A stretch of 15,723 nucleotides of DNA from Clostridiales bacterium UBA1779 (lineage in GTDB: Bacteria; Bacillota; Clostridia; Oscillospirales; CAG-272), in assembly GCA_002314565.1 (NCBI GenBank), contig DCGL01000008.1, positions 1-15,723 of the forward strand. The letters are read 5' to 3'. The position numbers and the translations under genes are program-made. Positions 6,632 to 14,865 of this stretch are shown here, piece after piece (the stretch's first letter is position 1; each line of letters begins with the position of its first letter). Under the pieces are notes generated by a model, which saw only the letters and a list, made by a program, of their open reading frames with translations, was not told the origin of the DNA and ran no database searches.

Positions 6632-7201
6632 TCAGATTCTTGTGGGAACGACAACTGTGGCTTCCTTATTGTACCAGCGGCATCTCTTGAGCATATCGCC
6701 GGTTGCCTGGAAAAGGAATGCTGCACGTCTTCCGTCGGCAGTTGTGAACAGGGCAAAATAAGCGTCTTCGGCCTTTGACCAGGAAAGAGCGTTGTAAACG
6801 ACTTCAGCCTTGTAGTCTTCATACTGCTTTGCGCATTCGGGATGCTCGGGATTGTTCAGAGGAGCAATAGCCGTGCATTCCTTGAGCATGAATTCCATCT
6901 GCGGCTTCTTGATACGGTGATTGAAAGCGTTGTGAACGACTGTATACGTTACTTTTCCGGATTCAACTTCATATTCGTGGTCGAAGCTGACAAATCTCCA
7001 GGTAAAGAAAACAAGAATGGCATCGGAAACGGCAAGAAGCGCACCCACGAATACGAGCTCAGGCTTGATAATCATCATAGCGCCGATTGCAAGAACGGGA
7101 TATAAGACATAAACGGAAATAAGAAGTATTCTGTAAAGAATCCATTTTCCCTCGGGTTTTGTTGCTACTCCGTAGCCGTACTTTTCTGTGATTTCTGACA
7201 T
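6632..7201 (-). CDS. Two-helix membrane protein of unknown function
   Basis: A 189-residue protein I do not recognise with certainty. A short hydrophilic N-terminus is followed by two hydrophobic helices, about residues 21-45 and 48-69, separated by KPE, so both ends probably face the cytoplasm. The remaining 120 residues look like a soluble beta-rich domain (DHEYEVESGKVTYTVVHN around 74-91). This layout recalls small clostridial proteins annotated as DUF6106, but I give that low weight. It is the first gene after the promoter at 7309-7337, with AAAGGA about 7 nt from the ATG, and it runs directly into mtnN. Confidence 0.75.
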   Translation of the reverse strand: MSEITEKYGYGVATKPEGKWILYRILLISVYVLYPVLAIGAMMIIKPELVFVGALLAVSDAILVFFTWRFVSFDHEYEVESGKVTYTVVHNAFNHRIKKPQMEFMLKECTAIAPLNNPEHPECAKQYEDYKAEVVYNALSWSKAEDAYFALFTTADGRRAAFLFQATGDMLKRCRWYNKEATVVVPTRI

Positions 7202-7205
7202 GATT

Positions 7206-7275
7206 TTTCCTTTCGCCGGAAACCGGAGCGTCTAAATTGCGATAATGCTTTTAAGTGCTGTCGCAAGACACTTAA
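7206..7275 (-). other. Structured 5' leader of the second operon
   Basis: The roughly 100-nt leader between the promoter and the ATG at 7201 has an inverted repeat TTAAGTG/CACTTAA (7251-7257 with 7269-7275) and, nearer the start, CCGG-TTT-CCGG (7216-7226). The segment TTTCC (7218-7222) can instead pair with GGAAA (7206-7210), which includes the Shine-Dalgarno, so the two short stems exclude each other. I do not recognise a known riboswitch. The pairings are seen; regulation is speculative. Confidence 0.35.
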
Positions 7276-7308
7276 TCCGCCTTCCGTATCAATATTATTA
7301 TTCTTATA

Positions 7309-7337
7309 ATTATACCATTTTTCAGGCTTTTTTTCAA
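7309..7337 (-). promoter_or_regulatory. Sigma-A-type promoter of the seven-gene operon
   Basis: On the minus strand there is TTGAAA (7332-7337), a 17-bp spacer and TATAAT (7309-7314), preceded by TGG as an extended -10. It lies 15 bp beyond the thiN stop codon, points at the gene starting at 7201 and leaves a leader of about 100 nt. No intrinsic terminator separates it from thiN, so read-through from upstream is also possible. Confidence 0.88.
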
Positions 7338-7352
7338 GCAAAATCGCCCCGG

Positions 7353-7982
7353 TCAGTCCGGATCCCGGCTTTCGATGATAAACACTCTTCCTTTTTTCAC
7401 CGAAATCAGTGTGCAGTTGCCTTCGATTTCATTGCTTACGGCATACTGAAAACGCCTTTTCAGCATTGCGTTTTTAAGGGGATAATGACAGCCGTCAATT
7501 TCGACTCCTTTTACCTTCTCATCAACTGCAATAATTGAAACGTATCTGTACTGACTGCGTCCTATAAGGGCGGAAGAGGAGTTCAGAAAACGCGCTCTTG
7601 AGACCCCGTCGTAGGCAACGGCGTAGATGCCGCGCTGCTGCAGGTCTTCGAGAATGAAAAGGTTCGACATCGTGTGGTCAAGTCTTCCCGAAAGACCGCC
7701 TATGATATCGATTGTTTCGGCACCGCGTTCAATTGCAATCTCAACGGCGACCTGGGTGTCGGTCATATCCTTTTCGGGCTTGAGTCTTACAAGCTCCACA
7801 CCGTCCGGAATGTTCTTTTCACCGAGTGAATCAAAATCCCCGACCAGCACCGCGGGCTTTTCTCCGAGCAGCTTTGCATTATTCCATCCGGAGTCCGCGG
7901 CAATAACCAAATCGTCGCCCTTCGGATGTGTTGTTATGTTCTTTGCGTCAATCTTTCCGCCCGTATAAATAAAAGCGTTCAT
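7353..7982 (-). CDS. thiN: Thiamine pyrophosphokinase
   Basis: A 209-residue enzyme that transfers pyrophosphate from ATP to thiamine to make thiamine pyrophosphate. Family motifs are present in order: ADSGWNNA (residues 29-36), GDFDSLG (48-54), EKDMTDTQVAVE (70-81) and GGLSGRLDHTMSN (95-107). The C-terminal half forms the usual beta-sandwich region. The ATG at 7980-7982 is preferred: it gives MNAFIYTGG, lies 4 bp after the rsgA stop and has AGGTGG within the end of rsgA. A longer frame reaching 8024 would overlap rsgA and add 14 non-conserved residues. Its position as the last gene of the rlmN-prpC-prkC-rsgA block is the usual Firmicutes one, but rpe, normally just before it, is missing. Confidence 0.95.
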   Translation of the reverse strand: MNAFIYTGGKIDAKNITTHPKGDDLVIAADSGWNNAKLLGEKPAVLVGDFDSLGEKNIPDGVELVRLKPEKDMTDTQVAVEIAIERGAETIDIIGGLSGRLDHTMSNLFILEDLQQRGIYAVAYDGVSRARFLNSSSALIGRSQYRYVSIIAVDEKVKGVEIDGCHYPLKNAMLKRRFQYAVSNEIEGNCTLISVKKGRVFIIESRDPD

Positions 7983-7986
7983 TTTT

Positions 7987-8982
7987 TTATGAATCCCACC
8001 TGTTTTTGTTTTTGAGAATTTCATACATACTTATATAATTCTCATGGCGCGACTGAGCAATTTTTCCCTCTCTGACGGCTATGGCGATTCCGCAGTCCTT
8101 TTCCTTCGTATGGGAGCAGTCCGGCCAGCGGCAATCCGCATAATAATCCCTGAATTCCCTCATAGTGTCCGGCAGTGCTTCAAAAGGCAGAAAATCAAAG
8201 TTTTCAAAATCTATCGACGTAAAGCCGGGAGTATCCGCAATCAGAACGGGAAAGCCGTCTATTGACACGTCGAAGATTTCGACGGCTCTCGTCGTGTTCT
8301 TGCCGCGCCCGTTTTTACGGCTGACCTCACCGGAAATGAGGCGGAGATCCGGGAAAATGCTGTTCATCAGCGTGGTTTTTCCGGCTCCTGATGCCCCGGC
8401 GAAAGCAGACAGCATACCGCAGGCGCTGCGTTTGAGATATTCTCTGAATTCGCAGATTCCGGTGCCTTCCGCACATGAAAGAACGAAGGTGTTATATCCT
8501 GCCGAGGTATAGATGAGTTTCATTTCATCTGCTACGACAGGGTCAAGCTCGCTTTTCCCGATAACTATAACCGGTTCCACCGAATAGTACTCACAGACGC
8601 TGATGAGCTTGTCCGTGACAGGAGTACTCGGATCAGGCCGCGCCGAAGACACGACTATGAAAAGCATATCGAGATTGGCCATGGGAGGCCTAATAAACGT
8701 GTTTTTTCTCTCAAGTATATCCGTAATGGCAGCACCGGAAACCCCGGATTTATCATCGGAAACGTCAAAGCCCGTGCCGTCTTTTGAAAGAAGACCGCCG
8801 TCAAGCTCAATTTTCACTCTGTCACCGATGAGAAGCTTGCCGCCGCTTCGCAATGAACCGCGAGCACGTACGGTGAGCTTCCGTCCCTCTGTCAATTTGT
8901 CACCCGGCTCGCACAGGACCGTGAACAGTCCCCCGACTCCCTTGAGCACGCGCGCCGTGGCAGTAATGTTTTTATCCGACAT
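7987..8982 (-). CDS. rsgA: Ribosome small-subunit-dependent GTPase RsgA, with altered G4 motif
   Basis: A 331-residue circularly permuted GTPase that checks late 30S subunit maturation. The N-terminal OB-fold is about 1-90. GTPase motifs run in permuted order: G4 at 142-145, G5-like SCAEG at 169-173, G1 GASGAGKTT at 196-204, G2 region GRGKNTTR at 225-232, G3 DTPGF at 250-254. The C-terminal zinc site is C284, C289, H291 and C297. The G4 motif, normally NKxD, reads GKSE, so the guanine-reading Asn and Asp are both replaced. GGAGA precedes the ATG, which overlaps the upstream gene's stop by 11 bp, implying translational coupling. Identity is firm; normal GTP specificity is less so. Confidence 0.94.
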   Translation of the reverse strand: MSDKNITATARVLKGVGGLFTVLCEPGDKLTEGRKLTVRARGSLRSGGKLLIGDRVKIELDGGLLSKDGTGFDVSDDKSGVSGAAITDILERKNTFIRPPMANLDMLFIVVSSARPDPSTPVTDKLISVCEYYSVEPVIVIGKSELDPVVADEMKLIYTSAGYNTFVLSCAEGTGICEFREYLKRSACGMLSAFAGASGAGKTTLMNSIFPDLRLISGEVSRKNGRGKNTTRAVEIFDVSIDGFPVLIADTPGFTSIDFENFDFLPFEALPDTMREFRDYYADCRWPDCSHTKEKDCGIAIAVREGKIAQSRHENYISMYEILKNKNRWDS

Positions 8983-10441
8983 TTTTCTCCGTCAATCCGT
9001 ATTCCGAGGCAAAAACATACCTCATACCGATTATTTCTGAAGCATCATTGTTGAAGTTAAAGCTTGTAAACAGCACTCCACGAAGACTGTTGTCATAGGC
9101 AAACCGCCCCCCAAGTCCCGGAGAATTGAAGTCAATGGATCCGGTTATTCCGAGAAGGCAGCCGGAGTTATCCGTGCAAACCCCTGCATTCGTGTATCCG
9201 AGAGCGAAAATGCAGGCAGCGGCACCGAGCTCGGAAAGCCCGGGGCGGACGGCTTCGGCATAAGCGGATATACGGGAATCGGTATTTTCATTTAAAAAAA
9301 CCGAAGCGTCATCTTTTTTTGAAGCGGCAGTCAGAATTTGCTGTATTTCTTTCGTTATGGCGGGCATATAAACGAGAAGCGGTAATTCGTGTCTTACCTC
9401 CCTCTGTGCAAGAGCTTTGACGTCTGAAAGATACTCTATGTCCTTCGCGGCATCCGAGCCGTCACAGAGAAATGCAATAAAGCCGAGCGGCTTCCCGCTT
9501 TCCGATTCAAGCATAATAAAGCTGCTTTCTGTTCCGCGCACCGCGGCATCCGCCTTAACGGAAGCGAGAACGTCACAGGAAAGGAGCTGTTCTTTTGAGG
9601 TGTATCCGTCAGCGGGAAGGAAAACCGAGGTTTCCTTATTATACCGGCTTACGGATGATATGATTTTTTCCCAGCCGAGCCTCAGTCCCTCTCTGTCAGA
9701 GGCAAAGTCAAGGCCGCAGTCAAAAACGAGCATATCAGACGGAAATTTTTCCGCAAGAGTTTTTATCGCAGGCAGACTGTATGAATCGGTTCCGGGATAT
9801 GACAGGGTCAGAAGCGAAAAGGAGTTTCCCGTTACCGTGCGCTTTTCGGGAAGAGAAAAAGTCATTTGGCTCTTTTCGGTTACGTAAAGCGCGGCAAAGG
9901 TCTTGTAAAGCCTGCTTACCGACAGAAAATAGTCCGCAAAGCGGTCGATTCCCTCGTCCAGCTTTTTCTCATTGAAAGCCAGAATAAACAGTCTGTCAGT
10001 ATTCCCGTCGGCATTTTCTTCGTGGGTTATCTCAAGCCCGTCCGGACCGAGTCTTTCCATGGCTTGTATATAGCTTTCCGAATTCATATTCGTGTGCCCG
10101 AGATATACAGTCAGGTCACTTTCCTGCAAGTCGGCAGCATCATCATAAGAAAACGATACTTTCAGCGACGGATTTGACGACAGTCTCTCGCTGAGCTTCA
10201 GAGCGCAGTTTGCGGCATATTCATCGACAGACGGAAAGACGATGAGGATTTTCACCTCTTCGCCGAGCCGTTTTTCAAGCGCATCCGCTGAAATACCGCC
10301 GCCTGTAGTGACGCGTGATACCTCAGCTGCAAAATCTTCGCTGAGCAGTATCAGAACTAACACGCACAGTGCGGCAAAAATCAGTACGTTCAGACCGGAG
10401 CGCAGAATTCTTCCGGTTTTTGATTTCAGAAAATTAAGCAT
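8972..10441 (-). CDS. Membrane-anchored protein with a degenerate metallophosphoesterase-like domain
   Basis: A 489-residue protein of unknown function. Residues 1-15 are basic, and 16-34 form one hydrophobic helix with no clear cleavage site, so it is probably anchored with the bulk outside. Residues about 60-175 look like an alpha/beta domain with a DLTVYLGHTN segment (109-118), resembling N-terminal domains of some glycosidase-type proteins. Residues about 208-460 follow the strand pattern of calcineurin-like phosphoesterases, but each metal-ligand motif is changed: SDxH to SYPG (214-217), GD to CG (242-243), GNHD to PADG (276-279), the later His to M359, and GHxH to GYTN (415-418). This fold match is my inference. 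It overlaps prkC by 8 bp and rsgA by 11 bp, so it is translated with them and may serve the PASTA kinase or the cell wall. Confidence 0.7.
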   Translation of the reverse strand: MLNFLKSKTGRILRSGLNVLIFAALCVLVLILLSEDFAAEVSRVTTGGGISADALEKRLGEEVKILIVFPSVDEYAANCALKLSERLSSNPSLKVSFSYDDAADLQESDLTVYLGHTNMNSESYIQAMERLGPDGLEITHEENADGNTDRLFILAFNEKKLDEGIDRFADYFLSVSRLYKTFAALYVTEKSQMTFSLPEKRTVTGNSFSLLTLSYPGTDSYSLPAIKTLAEKFPSDMLVFDCGLDFASDREGLRLGWEKIISSVSRYNKETSVFLPADGYTSKEQLLSCDVLASVKADAAVRGTESSFIMLESESGKPLGFIAFLCDGSDAAKDIEYLSDVKALAQREVRHELPLLVYMPAITKEIQQILTAASKKDDASVFLNENTDSRISAYAEAVRPGLSELGAAACIFALGYTNAGVCTDNSGCLLGITGSIDFNSPGLGGRFAYDNSLRGVLFTSFNFNNDASEIIGMRYVFASEYGLTEKNVG

Positions 10442-12938
10442 TGGCTGAGGTTTCCGGAACGGGATTTATGTGTGCTTCGGGAGCCGCTGCGGTTTCGGAG
10501 CTGAGCTCAGCATCGGAAATTGAAATCTCAGTCGTATCCGAGGGATCTGCCGTTTCATCGGGATTGGCGGGACCGCCTTCTTCCGGGCCGGTTGTAACCT
10601 CCGGCAAAGTTTCCTCAGGTCCCAGGCTGATAGTCAGACGGATTGAAATCAGTCCCTGAAGTCCGTAAAGCAGAACTCCTTCCTTTTCAGACTGATAAAG
10701 AACCGTTCCCGCGGGGGCGTCGTTGTGTATGTAAATCTTTTCAGATGAAATATCCGCTTCGGTAAGAAGCAGGTCTGCAACCTGCTCGGAAACACCGGTC
10801 ACACCCGGCACCTTGACCATTACGCTGTAATCGGGTCCCTCGCTGACGGTCAGTGTGATGACGAGCAGATTTCCGTCGATATTAATGCGTTCATTGGCTG
10901 CGGGACTCTGAGCGATTACCGTCCCCACGGCCTTGTCCGATCTCTTTCTGATATACTCAAATCTGACGTCCGTTTTATCTGCAAGATAGCCGCTGAGCAG
11001 CGTTTCGGCATTCGAAGACGTGTTTCCGATAACGTTCAGCATATAAACCCTGTCAGAATAGTCTTCTCCGCCGCTGACGGTGAGGTAAACAGTAGTGGTT
11101 TCGATACCGACGATTGAGTTGTTGATGACGGTTCCGACCTCTTCTTTACTCTGGGCTTTTCTTACGGAAACCTGGAATCCGAGATTTTCGAGTATGGCAA
11201 TTGCCTTGTCGCTCTTCATTCCCTTTACGGTCGGAATGTAATAAACTCCGAAATCGGGACCTCCGCTTACGACGAAATCGACGGTGGTAAAGCCCTGGTA
11301 TACCGTCTCATTGACGGCAGGAGTATGAAACAGGACGGTTCCTGCGGGGGACAGCGAACGGGTATACGTTACTTTCCCGACTTTGAAATGATATACGTTG
11401 TTGAGTTTGCTCACAACCTGGGCTTCGGTGTATCCGGTCAGGTCAGGCATATTGGAAAGTCCCGTTCCGATTCCGTTGGAAACGCTGAGATAAACCTTGC
11501 TGCCCTTTTTGACTCTGGAGCCGGGCTCGGGGGAGGTTCTTATGACGTAATTCTTTCCGAAAACGGGGTTGTCCTCTTTTCCGATTTCAACCTGGAAGCC
11601 GAGAGACCGCAGCTTCGTTTCTGCCTCTCTCATTTCCATATCGGTGTAATCGCCGAGGATTACCGTTTCGACGCCGAGACTTACCGTGAGTTTGATGTCG
11701 CAGGGCGCCTTACGGCTGGCGCCTCCTGCCGGAGACTGAGCCATAACGGTTCCCTTATCATAAAGGTCGGTATACAAATATTCGACGCTGACCTTGTAAT
11801 CGGAGCCGAGACCGAGATTTTCAAGCATAGCCTTATAAGCCTCTGTACTGCCGCATTCATCTGCATCGGCATAGGCCTGGCCCACAACGTCGGGCACCGT
11901 GATACTTTCGGTACCGAGAGTCCCGATTTTCAGTCTGTCAAGAGCCGTGAATACGGATACGATTCCGACCGCAAGCAAAGCAAAGGCAATACCGAGAATT
12001 ACCGGAGTCATAGAACGTGACGGACGGTTATTTTCGCGGTTGACTTTTGAACGCTTGTCTTTCTTTATACGGGCAGCAGTTCTTGCCATAGCCCACTTGC
12101 TTTTTTTCAGTCTGCGCAGCTCCCTGAACATATCGAGAGCACTCTGATATCTCTTTTCGGGATTCTTTTCCATTGCGCAGAGTATGAACTGCTCAAGTCC
12201 TCTTGAAATATTTCTGTTTATCTGTCTCGGGGGTTCGGGCTTGGTCTGGATGTGTGCAAGCAGGACGGCAGCAGCATGATCGTTGTAAAAGGGCAGTTCT
12301 CCGGTTGCCATCTCATACATCATAACGCCGAGTGAATAAAGGTCGGAACGGTTATCTGCTTCGGCTCCTTCCGCCTGCTCCGGACTGATATAGTAAACGG
12401 TTCCCATTGCTTCTTCGTCAAGAGAGACCGTTGCGGTGGTTGCAAGCTTTGCGATTCCGAAGTCGGTGACTTTTACTATACCGTCCTTCATTATCATAAT
12501 ATTCTGCGGCTTAATATCCCTGTGAACGACTCCTTTTGAATGAGCGTGGTTGAGTGCCGCAAGAATCTGTTCGGAAAAGCCTTCGAGCTCGTCAAAAGAG
12601 AGTGCTCCGCGCTTATCCATATAGGTACGCAGTGAAATGCCCTCTGCGTACTCCATAACCAGATATTTCTTTTCGGTATTGAGAGATATATCGTAAATTC
12701 CGATAATATTGGGATGAGAAAGAAGAGACATGGCCTTTGCTTCCGTCGTGAAACGGGCAAGTGCTTCCTTGTCCCCGGATATTTCATCCTTCAGCATCTT
12801 CAGGGCAACCGTTCTGCCCGATATGCTGTCCTCGGCCTTGTATACCTTCGCCATGCCGCCGGTTCCGATCAGAGATTCGATTCTGTATCTTCCGTCGAAA
12901 AGCCCATCGGCAATAAGAGTGTCTTTTTCGGTTTCCAT
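10434..12938 (-). CDS. prkC: Membrane Ser/Thr protein kinase with about six PASTA repeats
   Basis: An 834-residue PrkC/Stk-type kinase that senses cell-wall muropeptides or lipid II and phosphorylates division, wall and translation targets. The kinase domain is about 17-275: Gly loop GTGGMA (25-30), K47, HRD 139-141, N146, DFG 159-161, and an activation segment with Thr/Ser at 167-172 ending in SPEQ. A basic juxtamembrane stretch (277-309) leads to one transmembrane helix (about 311-332). Outside are roughly six PASTA units: about 345-422, 423-489, 490-560, 561-624, 625-701 and 702-773. The last 60 residues are rich in Pro, Glu, Thr and Ser. It starts 20 bp after prpC, its partner phosphatase. 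More PASTA units than in many family members (commonly 3-4) is notable. Confidence 0.96.
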   Translation of the reverse strand: METEKDTLIADGLFDGRYRIESLIGTGGMAKVYKAEDSISGRTVALKMLKDEISGDKEALARFTTEAKAMSLLSHPNIIGIYDISLNTEKKYLVMEYAEGISLRTYMDKRGALSFDELEGFSEQILAALNHAHSKGVVHRDIKPQNIMIMKDGIVKVTDFGIAKLATTATVSLDEEAMGTVYYISPEQAEGAEADNRSDLYSLGVMMYEMATGELPFYNDHAAAVLLAHIQTKPEPPRQINRNISRGLEQFILCAMEKNPEKRYQSALDMFRELRRLKKSKWAMARTAARIKKDKRSKVNRENNRPSRSMTPVILGIAFALLAVGIVSVFTALDRLKIGTLGTESITVPDVVGQAYADADECGSTEAYKAMLENLGLGSDYKVSVEYLYTDLYDKGTVMAQSPAGGASRKAPCDIKLTVSLGVETVILGDYTDMEMREAETKLRSLGFQVEIGKEDNPVFGKNYVIRTSPEPGSRVKKGSKVYLSVSNGIGTGLSNMPDLTGYTEAQVVSKLNNVYHFKVGKVTYTRSLSPAGTVLFHTPAVNETVYQGFTTVDFVVSGGPDFGVYYIPTVKGMKSDKAIAILENLGFQVSVRKAQSKEEVGTVINNSIVGIETTTVYLTVSGGEDYSDRVYMLNVIGNTSSNAETLLSGYLADKTDVRFEYIRKRSDKAVGTVIAQSPAANERINIDGNLLVITLTVSEGPDYSVMVKVPGVTGVSEQVADLLLTEADISSEKIYIHNDAPAGTVLYQSEKEGVLLYGLQGLISIRLTISLGPEETLPEVTTGPEEGGPANPDETADPSDTTEISISDAELSSETAAAPEAHINPVPETSANA

Positions 12939-12958
12939 TTATTTTATTCTTTCACGGG

Positions 12959-13726
12959 TCAGTTTTCGGCGAGAATCACCGTTACGTTGTCGGGGGCTCC
13001 TGCTCTGAGCGCGGCGCGCACGAGCAGCTCGGCCTTTTCAGGCAGTTCAGCGTTCATTGCAAGAATTTCGGCAATCTTTTCTCTTTCGACGCAGACGTAG
13101 AGGCCGTCGGAGCACAAAAGGAAATATCTTTTCTCTCCGGGAAGGCCGGTATCCACGGAACGGATGTCCGCTTCAACGCTCGTGTCTGTTCCGATTGCCT
13201 TGGTGATAATATTGCGCATCGGGGATTTTCCGGCTTCTTCCGGCTTCATCGATCCGCTGTCAATCATCTGCTGAACGAGAGAATGGTCACGGGTCAGCTG
13301 CAGCATTCCGGCATCGCTCAGAGCGTAGAGGCGGCTGTCACCGACGTTTATGCTCCAGGCAAGCTCGTTTCCGACTGTGAGAAGACCGACGAGTGTCGTT
13401 CCCATTCCGCTGAGCTTACCGTCATTTTCAAGGGATTTATCGTATACGCGGCGGTTGCTTGCTCCGGCAGATGACTCAAGGGCACGGCGGACGGTTTTTT
13501 CGTTGATAACCGCTCTCTCTCCCGGGTCGTCCGGTATCAGCGTTTCGCGCATCATTTCGGCAAAGGTGTCGATGGCAAGGCGCGACGCAACAGAACCGCC
13601 GGCATTTCCTCCCATACCGTCGCAGATAAGGGCCAGTGTGACACCCGGCAGCAATTCATATATTCCGAAGCAGTCCTGGTTTTCGTGTCTCACCGCTCCG
13701 ACGTCGCTTTTTCCGTAAAACAGCAT
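12959..13726 (-). CDS. prpC: PP2C-family Ser/Thr phosphatase, partner of PrkC
   Basis: A 255-residue PPM/PP2C phosphatase (also called Stp) that reverses phosphorylation by PrkC in the cytoplasm. Motifs in order are SDVG...NQD (residues 7-18), CDGMGG with metal ligand D36 (35-40), GTT (109-111), NVGDSR (127-132), RDHSL (146-150), CSDGL with D207, and GAPDN with D246 (243-247). All metal-binding aspartates are present and no signal or membrane segment is seen. AAGGAAGG lies upstream of the ATG. The gene sits 29 bp after rlmN and 20 bp before prkC, the standard Firmicutes arrangement. Confidence 0.96.
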   Translation of the reverse strand: MLFYGKSDVGAVRHENQDCFGIYELLPGVTLALICDGMGGNAGGSVASRLAIDTFAEMMRETLIPDDPGERAVINEKTVRRALESSAGASNRRVYDKSLENDGKLSGMGTTLVGLLTVGNELAWSINVGDSRLYALSDAGMLQLTRDHSLVQQMIDSGSMKPEEAGKSPMRNIITKAIGTDTSVEADIRSVDTGLPGEKRYFLLCSDGLYVCVEREKIAEILAMNAELPEKAELLVRAALRAGAPDNVTVILAEN

Positions 13727-13755
13727 TCAATTAGCCCTTCCTTTTTCTGAGTATT

Positions 13756-14865
13756 TCAGTTTTTGTTTTCCGTCACGCAAGACGTGCTCTCTGTTCCGTT
13801 TTCCGCACCGGCGCGGCTCTGACGCCTGAGCTGGCCGCAGGAGGCGTTGATATCCGGTCCGAGTCTGCGTCTGACCGTTGCCCTGATGCCCTTCTTTTCA
13901 AGAACGGAGCAGAAGGCTTCGATTGCAGCCTTGTCGGGCGGCTCGAGTCCGGTTTCCCTGACCGCATTGACGGGTATGATATTTACGTGTATCGGGCAGC
14001 CGGCCTCAGCCCGCATAATGCGGTTAAGTCTTGCTGCCAGCGCTCCGGCATCGGACGGAGTACAATTTTTACCTTTAATAAGCGTATATTCAAACGATAT
14101 GCGTCTTCCGGTGCTGTCCATGTATTCGCGGCAGGCACGCAGGGTTTCGTCTATGCCCCAGCGTTTGTTGACGGGCATTATCGCACTGCGCGTTTCGTCA
14201 TCGTGGGCGTGAAGCGACAGAGACAGGGTTATCGGCAGCTTTTCCGCGGCAAGACGGCGGATTCCGTCGACGTGTCCGCAGGTTGACAGTGAAATATGTC
14301 TGTATCCTATACAGATTCCGCGCGCGTCGTTTACGTTGTGCAGAAATTTCAGCACGTTCTCATAGTTGTCAAGCGGTTCACCTATTCCCATCATGACGAT
14401 GTTATCGACTCGCTCTCCGCTGTCGGCCTGAACGGCAATCACCTGACCGAGTATTTCACCGGCAGTGAGATCCCTGACCTTTCCGCCGATGGTCGAGGCA
14501 CAGAAGGCACAGCCCATACGGCAGCCGACCTGACTTGAAACGCAGACCGTGTTACCGTGGTTGTATTTCATAAGAACGGTTTCAATGCAGTTTCCGTCTT
14601 GCAGGCGGAAAAGATATTTAACAGTGCCGTCAATCTGCGACGTGAGCTTAATATCAATCTGAGGAAGAAAACAGTCCGCTGCCTCTTCGATGGCCGCAGC
14701 CGTTTTCTTTGAAATATTCGTCATCTGCCCCGGCATAAGACCGCGGTGCAGCTGAGGAAATATCTGTGAGGTCCGGAATTTTTTCTCTCCGACAGACAGA
14801 ATCAGCTCTTCGAGCTCTTCGTAGGAAAGAGACAGAATATCCGGTTTTGACGTTTCGTTTTCCAT
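13756..14865 (-). CDS. rlmN: Radical SAM rRNA/tRNA adenine-C2 methyltransferase RlmN
   Basis: A 369-residue enzyme that makes m2A2503 in 23S rRNA and m2A37 in some tRNAs. The radical SAM cluster is C115-x3-C119-x2-C122 (GCRMGCAFC). C108, seven residues before it, and the methyl-carrying C343 (in NASCGQLR) match E. coli C118 and C355. MGIGEPLDN (159-167) is the SAM-contact motif. The last 25 residues are a non-conserved tail. I chose the ATG at 14863-14865, giving MENETSKPDILSLS; the frame stays open to 14949, but that extension runs into the repeat element at 14934-15108 and is not family-like. The Shine-Dalgarno is weak (AGAAAGAA). Confidence 0.96.
   Translation of the reverse strand: MENETSKPDILSLSYEELEELILSVGEKKFRTSQIFPQLHRGLMPGQMTNISKKTAAAIEEAADCFLPQIDIKLTSQIDGTVKYLFRLQDGNCIETVLMKYNHGNTVCVSSQVGCRMGCAFCASTIGGKVRDLTAGEILGQVIAVQADSGERVDNIVMMGIGEPLDNYENVLKFLHNVNDARGICIGYRHISLSTCGHVDGIRRLAAEKLPITLSLSLHAHDDETRSAIMPVNKRWGIDETLRACREYMDSTGRRISFEYTLIKGKNCTPSDAGALAARLNRIMRAEAGCPIHVNIIPVNAVRETGLEPPDKAAIEAFCSVLEKKGIRATVRRRLGPDINASCGQLRRQSRAGAENGTESTSCVTENKN

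Noticed and set aside
7983..8024. 14-residue N-terminal extension of ThiN
   Set aside because: It overlaps the end of rsgA. The internal ATG at 7982 gives the conserved start and has a ribosome binding site.
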